From positions 139,001 to 203,000 of the forward strand of contig WBZZ01001002.1 of the NCBI GenBank assembly GCA_019918135.1: a DNA stretch of 64,000 nt, given 5' to 3'. Position 1 is the first letter of the stretch; every line of letters starts with the position of its first letter. This document shows, piece by piece, positions 59,836 through 64,000 of this stretch. This DNA is from Paulinella micropora (lineage: Eukaryota > Cercozoa > Imbricatea > Euglyphida > Paulinellidae). A program made the position numbers and the translations under genes. The notes beneath the pieces are model-generated. The model was not told the DNA's origin, made no database searches, and saw only the letters and a list, made by a program, of their open reading frames with translations.

Positions 59836-61074
59836 ATGGAACCCTCCGCTGTACCTGTATCTCTCCCGCAACCTGCGCGCTTGGTATCGTCGGAGCTCAA
59901 TTCTGTGGAGCCCTTGTTGAAATCCTTGCAGCAAGGCGCCGCTGCGAACCAGGCCGCCTGCCTCGAAGTGGTAATTGCTTGGAAACCAGCTCTCCTCCCG
60001 GAAGACCTCCCGCCGACGCCACACCCCTCGCACCTCTGGTTCGACGAACTGGAGGCGGGCCTCCGGATTTTCACTGGCCCAGAGTTCTACCTCAGCCTGT
60101 TCCGCTTCGCGGCCGCGACCGGCCTCCGCAACTCTGTGCTCGTGCGCCTGCCTACCGCCGAGCTGTTCCCGCACGTTCCGCCCCCGGAGCTCACCCGCGC
60201 CCTGTGCGGGCTCGGCGGGCGCCGCGCGCTGGACGCTCTGCGGCCGTTCTTAAGGCAACCGCTGGACCGCAGGCTCGCCGAGGACTGTCCCTTAATCACC
60301 GGCTGCGTAATCATGAGCGACACTTCTTCGACGCGGGTGTGCGCCAGGCTGAGCCAGTTCGAGTTCTTGGCACGTTGCTCGGCAGCGGACGGTACCTTTG
60401 ACGCTGGCGCCCTCCACCGGCAGCTGGAACTGCACGGGACAATCTTGATTTGTACCGAGGGCGCGCACTACTGGCAGGTCCCGCCGCATGTCGCGTCACC
60501 GCGGTTCGTGCCCTTTGAAGTCTTGTACCAACTGCACAGACAACGCGGCATCAACCTGCGGAAGCTGTTCCGAACAAGTCAGGACGGCGACGGCCTGCCG
60601 CTGCGCGCGCGCTACTGGTTTGCCAAGGCCTGGCTCGACGCGCGCGACAGGCAGGTGGCCCTGGGCTTTCTGGCAACCTCCGCGGCCGGGTCACTGGGCG
60701 CGCCCCCTACGCCGGCCGTGCTGCGCCAGGTCCTGCTGGAGCTGCGATTCTTCGGAGAAACCCACGGCTGGCTGCGGGACGACCTGGCGGAGCCAAAGGA
60801 GCTGCCAGAGTACAGGCGCGCGCGCGAGGCCGCCGCCGGCCTGGAGCGCCTGCTGCGCCCGCTGAACGAGGACATTAAGCATCGAGCCCTTGCGCTGTCC
60901 GAGCAGTGGATCCCGTCGTTACTAGACGACTGCCTGCGGCGCGCCCTCAAGCACGTGCTGGGCTTCGTGCTGAACCCAGCCGAGCGCGCGCGGGCCGTCG
61001 AGTGCGAACGCGCCAAGTACGAGGACAAACAGCGCCACAAGCGCCGCCGTACAAATCAAGTAGCAACAGTGTGA
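59836..61074 (+). CDS. Hypothetical 412-residue protein
   Basis: The ATG at 59836 starts MEPSAVPVSLPQPARLVSSE. The sequence is largely helical (LNSVEPLLKSLQQGAAANQA, LYQLHRQRGINLRKLF, RQVLLELRFFGETHGW) with one strand-rich insert (CVIMSDTSSTRVCARL, GTILICTEGAHYWQVPPH). It ends in a basic tail (YEDKQRHKRRRTNQ). The length and intact frame suggest a real, maintained gene. No domain is recognised; ankyrin- or HEAT-like folds are possible but the repeats are not regular. Confidence 0.7.
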   Translation: MEPSAVPVSLPQPARLVSSELNSVEPLLKSLQQGAAANQAACLEVVIAWKPALLPEDLPPTPHPSHLWFDELEAGLRIFTGPEFYLSLFRFAAATGLRNSVLVRLPTAELFPHVPPPELTRALCGLGGRRALDALRPFLRQPLDRRLAEDCPLITGCVIMSDTSSTRVCARLSQFEFLARCSAADGTFDAGALHRQLELHGTILICTEGAHYWQVPPHVASPRFVPFEVLYQLHRQRGINLRKLFRTSQDGDGLPLRARYWFAKAWLDARDRQVALGFLATSAAGSLGAPPTPAVLRQVLLELRFFGETHGWLRDDLAEPKELPEYRRAREAAAGLERLLRPLNEDIKHRALALSEQWIPSLLDDCLRRALKHVLGFVLNPAERARAVECERAKYEDKQRHKRRRTNQVATV

Positions 61075-61118
61075 ATGCAGATTATTGTTTTTAAGTTAAG
61101 TTTCAAAGTTTTTAAAAT

Positions 61119-61124
61119 AATAAA
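61119..61124 (+). terminator. AATAAA polyadenylation-like signal
   Basis: It lies about 45 bases after the stop at 61074 in an A/T-rich stretch. Confidence 0.45.
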
Positions 61125-61253
61125 AAATTGCTACATAGCCTTAAATTTTTTAGTTTGTTTAATCATCCCCCCCCCCAAAGAAAAAGAACAAGCAAGAAAG
61201 GAAAGTGCATTGGAGAGAGGGGACAGGGGGGACTGTCTCCACTGCTAGCTTCT

Positions 61254-62741
61254 CTAGTAGCGGTTGAGAGATTCTTGAGAAATCAGAGGGCCGAACTGTC
61301 GGCTTCCCACCTGGAAAGGCTCCACCGCAGCCTGCCAGAGCCTGTTCCATCGCAGTATCGACCAAGCCGGCGCAGCCCCTGCAGAGGCCTTTGGCACCGT
61401 CGTCGCTGTGTTACCTTCTTCCTGAAGAACCCTGAAAGCCTCGCTTGCTTGCACGGTGGAGTAGAATTCGGTGAGCGCTTGGTTTAGTATCCCCATGCCT
61501 GGGTAGGTCTCGGGGCATTTAGGGCAGCTTACTACACTCTTGAGGATGTAGTATAGGTAGACACAGGCGAAGTATTCGCCTGTGAGCGACGCGGGACGTT
61601 CTGGAGGGTTCACTGGCGATGTGGGCTGGGACTTTGCAATTTCTTTGGCCTTTTTCCTGTTATAGTGTATAACCTGTTCATGACGAGGAAAGACCCAGCC
61701 CGACTTGAGCTCCTTTTCCGCTTGATAGTACGAGTCGATCTCGGCCATTAGCTCCAGGCTCCTGACAATGTTCTTGACGTCGCCGTGCTTAAAGGCGCCC
61801 CTGCCAAGCATGGCTTTACGCCAGTTAGGGTCTGCGCGTGCTGCTGGGGGTGCGCTGCACAGCAGCTGCAAGTAGCGCATTATAACTAACGGCCGCAGGT
61901 TTGCTTCTGCTTGTAACTTGGCTGGCAACGGATACACAAATCCGTGCTTGTTTAAGCTCTCCAGGCTCCGCTCTTTCTCTTCAGTTTCAAAGAACTCCAG
62001 GTCAGCATCGACGATCAGCGGGCGCAGATCTTTGTCTACCATGATGTTGTTGTGACTGACATCTGTCCAAACGAGTTTGGGCACCATAGCCGGGCCTCCC
62101 TTTCGGTCGTGACAAATGAACCTCTCGAGGGTCTCCTGGATTTCGGCAGCTTTGATTCCGGGCCAGACCGAGCGCTCGTTTAGTGTTCGAGACAGGCGAT
62201 CAACAAACTCTATGGTAACAAACACCAGAGTATTCTCGTCCAGGTCTTCTTTAACTTTGAAACTAGACAGTCTTAAGGGGCCCACGTACCAATGAAAATC
62301 GCTTGCTGGCTTAACCTTTTTCGCAGCTAAAGATTGGGCATCTGCTTGCATGGCAGACAGAATTCTTTGGGAGGAAGACTCCGCCTCCTCGCCAGTCAGA
62401 CTTCGGGGGGTCCACTGCCCATCAGAAGACGACCACGCACGTGTTACTACAGGAAGCATACAGAGTCGGATGGCCTGCCCTCGTACCAACATAACATGGT
62501 GGGACTGGCCTGAGGCTGTTCCTTCTATGAGCTGTCTTTGTTGCAAAGTTTCCAACTTCGAGACAGCGGCGAAGTAATCCGCAAAGCGCTTTTTCACTGA
62601 CGCGTCTTCTTGCTCTTGCTTTATTCGTTCTTGCCAGTGATCATACTCGTCGTCGTAAAAGCCAAAAGGTTCTTTTTGAGCCCAGGAGGCTTCTGACGTC
62701 CATAGCGGTGGGGTCCTGTAATCTGGATTTGGCACGCTCAT
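61254..62741 (-). CDS. Divergent protein-kinase-like protein
   Basis: The 495-residue product starts MSVPNPDYRTPPLWTSEASW. The best signature is WTDVSHNNIMVDKDLRPLIVDADLEF (about residues 224-250). An Asp four residues before an Asn corresponds to the catalytic-loop D-x4-N, and the following DAD corresponds to the DFG metal-binding motif. This spacing is shared by protein kinases and aminoglycoside/choline-kinase-like enzymes. The N-terminal lobe is less clear (HHVMLVRGQAIRLCMLP, TLVFVTIEFVDRL). A Cys pair (VSCPKCPETYPG) lies in the C-terminal part. The substrate is unknown. Frame intact. Confidence 0.6.
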   Translation of the reverse strand: MSVPNPDYRTPPLWTSEASWAQKEPFGFYDDEYDHWQERIKQEQEDASVKKRFADYFAAVSKLETLQQRQLIEGTASGQSHHVMLVRGQAIRLCMLPVVTRAWSSSDGQWTPRSLTGEEAESSSQRILSAMQADAQSLAAKKVKPASDFHWYVGPLRLSSFKVKEDLDENTLVFVTIEFVDRLSRTLNERSVWPGIKAAEIQETLERFICHDRKGGPAMVPKLVWTDVSHNNIMVDKDLRPLIVDADLEFFETEEKERSLESLNKHGFVYPLPAKLQAEANLRPLVIMRYLQLLCSAPPAARADPNWRKAMLGRGAFKHGDVKNIVRSLELMAEIDSYYQAEKELKSGWVFPRHEQVIHYNRKKAKEIAKSQPTSPVNPPERPASLTGEYFACVYLYYILKSVVSCPKCPETYPGMGILNQALTEFYSTVQASEAFRVLQEEGNTATTVPKASAGAAPAWSILRWNRLWQAAVEPFQVGSRQFGPLISQESLNRY

Positions 62742-62997
62742 GGGCCCCTCTTTAGAATACTACAGAGAAGGGACCCAAATAAAAAACAAGCCTCCCAAAG
62801 GAGAAGATTTTTTTTAAACCAATCTTCCATCCCCCCCCCCCCACTTCCAGCCCCCGCGAGCGCTCACTCAGAAAATAACTCAGCGGCCAGCCTGCTACCG
62901 CCCCGTGCGCGCGCCCGGCCGGACGAGGAGCGGAGGGAGCGGAGAACAATATACAGGGGGGGGACGCGAGACAGGGCATTTTTACACACGCCAAAAA
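62742..62997. other. Short spacer between minus-strand genes
   Basis: C run near 62832 and A/T patches; a possible promoter for the kinase-like gene lies on the left. No gene is supported. Confidence 0.4.
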
Positions 62998-64000
62998 TCA
63001 ACAGCGCGCCACCGCCACGGCTACCGGCCAGGCGCTGAGGTTCTGCTTAAACGCGCAGGCAAAATCTAGCGTGTTACTAGCGCAAGCATCGGCGCGCACG
63101 CGCCAGCCGCTGATGTCCCGGTTGAAGGCCGAGGCCTCGAAGAAGGCACAGACCAGGCTCGTCACGCGGCCTACGTCCCAGCCGCTGATGTCCCCGTTGA
63201 AGCCGCGCGCGCTCGAGAACGTTCTGTACAACGACGTCACGGCCGTGGTGTTCCAGTACAAGGGCTGGTTGAGCCTCCACGCGTCCGCGAGCAAAAACGC
63301 CAGCTCCCCGACAAACGGCACGTCCCAGTCGCGCAGGTCGCCCACCAGAATCTGTGCGCCGCTCAGGAACCACCGGAAGGCGTCCACGTAGCGCAGGGCC
63401 TGTGTGCCCGCGATTGGTGCGAGGTACCACAGGTACGACAGCGACGACCCCGCGCCGCAGAAAAAGAGCCGGTTGCGTTGTGCGTTCTGCCACACATAGC
63501 TGGGCTGGAACGACGACTCCGCAGTGGTCAGGCTCACGTTGCCCCACGAGTGGATCGCCTGCACCCACAACATGTTGTAGCCCAGGTGGCGCAGCCCGTG
63601 CAACGCGCCGCGGATCCTGATCTGCACACGCGCGCGCACCGCGTACGCGCCCGAGGCCTTCGTGCAGGCAGCCGCGCCCGGCGCTTGCACGCACGTCTGT
63701 ACCGCCGAACCATCACCCCAGTCGACCGTGAAGGTGTGCGCGGCCATCGCCACCACTGCCGGGTCCAGGTAGCTGAGCTCCGGCGCGCGCGGGCTCGGGT
63801 CGTACTCAGCAAATACCGTCATGACGAAATCGGAGCCACACAGCGCCGCGTGGTCGGCCTCCCGCACGCGCGTGCCCGCAAAGGCCCACAGGCAAGCGCC
63901 CCTGCCCGCGGGCAGTTGCGGCGCCCAGGCCGCCAGGCCGTATGTGTACTCGCTGGCGCCCTGCAACAAGTAGTCCCAGCGCTGCAGGCCGCTGACGTTC
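62998..64000 (-). CDS. DUF285 (BspA-like) secreted protein, cut by the window edge
   Basis: The frame is open to base 64000, so the N-terminus is outside the window. A PKD-like segment (FTVDWGDGSAVQTC, KASGAYAVRARV) is followed by DUF285 units (FRWFLSGAQILVGDLRDWDV, YRTFSSARGFNGDISGWDVG, FFEASAFNRDISGWRVRADA). The product ends in FKQNLSAWPVAVAVARC, without the discoidin-like domain of the 32723 and 36049 proteins. DUF285 repeats form surface LRR-like folds. A secreted or virion-surface location is inferred from the family. Confidence 0.75.
   Translation of the reverse strand, partial: NVSGLQRWDYLLQGASEYTYGLAAWAPQLPAGRGACLWAFAGTRVREADHAALCGSDFVMTVFAEYDPSPRAPELSYLDPAVVAMAAHTFTVDWGDGSAVQTCVQAPGAAACTKASGAYAVRARVQIRIRGALHGLRHLGYNMLWVQAIHSWGNVSLTTAESSFQPSYVWQNAQRNRLFFCGAGSSLSYLWYLAPIAGTQALRYVDAFRWFLSGAQILVGDLRDWDVPFVGELAFLLADAWRLNQPLYWNTTAVTSLYRTFSSARGFNGDISGWDVGRVTSLVCAFFEASAFNRDISGWRVRADACASNTLDFACAFKQNLSAWPVAVAVARC

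Overview
The window looks like part of the genome of a large nucleocytoplasmic DNA virus of a protist (Nucleocytoviricota), or a large stretch derived from one. The reasons are closely spaced, apparently intronless genes on both strands; a D5-type helicase-primase; a BRO/KilA-like DNA-binding protein; MYND, BTB, Kelch, F-box/LRR and EsV-1-7 zinc-finger proteins, which such viruses commonly carry; and several signal-peptide membrane proteins. No ribosomal, tRNA or bacterial operon structure was seen. I cannot assign a family, or decide between a free virus genome and an integrated copy. Coding DNA is G+C-rich, and spacers are full of C or G runs and A/T-rich patches. In roughly fifteen loci the coding signal is interrupted about once. 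These may be real decay or homopolymer errors in the assembly; following the fossil rule they are given as whole loci with an approximate break count only.

Layout. 1-5.1 kb: an edge fragment, a small membrane protein, a larger nuclear-type protein and two small unknown proteins. 5.5-9.7 kb: a nicotinamidase-like enzyme, an F-box/LRR protein and a MYND-finger protein. 10.5-17 kb: an EsV-1-7 zinc-finger array fused to a restriction-like endonuclease, an unknown protein, and a short Cys-rich relative of the CoiA-like protein found at 49-51 kb. 17-28 kb: a coiled-coil/Kelch protein, zinc-binding and repeat-helix proteins, Cys-rich glycoprotein-like genes, F-box relatives and a large CATA microsatellite. 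28-38 kb: a protein of nearly 900 residues, then a cluster of secreted DUF285 (BspA-like) proteins, two with a discoidin-like C-terminal domain and one with a long Ser/Thr/Pro repeat. 39-44 kb: F-box/LRR, a paralogous unknown, BTB and BRO-like genes. 44-49 kb: the D5 helicase-primase followed by two large foldback structures. 49-64 kb: a protein with two CoiA-like nuclease domains, two membrane proteins, F-box/LRR, several unknowns, a divergent kinase-like protein and another DUF285 protein at the edge.

As a set the genes fit three inferred roles: control of host ubiquitination and protein interaction (F-box/LRR, BTB, Kelch, MYND), a secreted or virion surface repertoire (DUF285, discoidin-like and membrane proteins), and DNA transactions (D5, EsV-1-7 nuclease, CoiA-like nuclease, BRO-like). 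The least explained features are the EsV-1-7/endonuclease fusion, the duplicated CoiA-like nuclease, the paired foldbacks next to the helicase, and a dispersed palindromic intergenic repeat.
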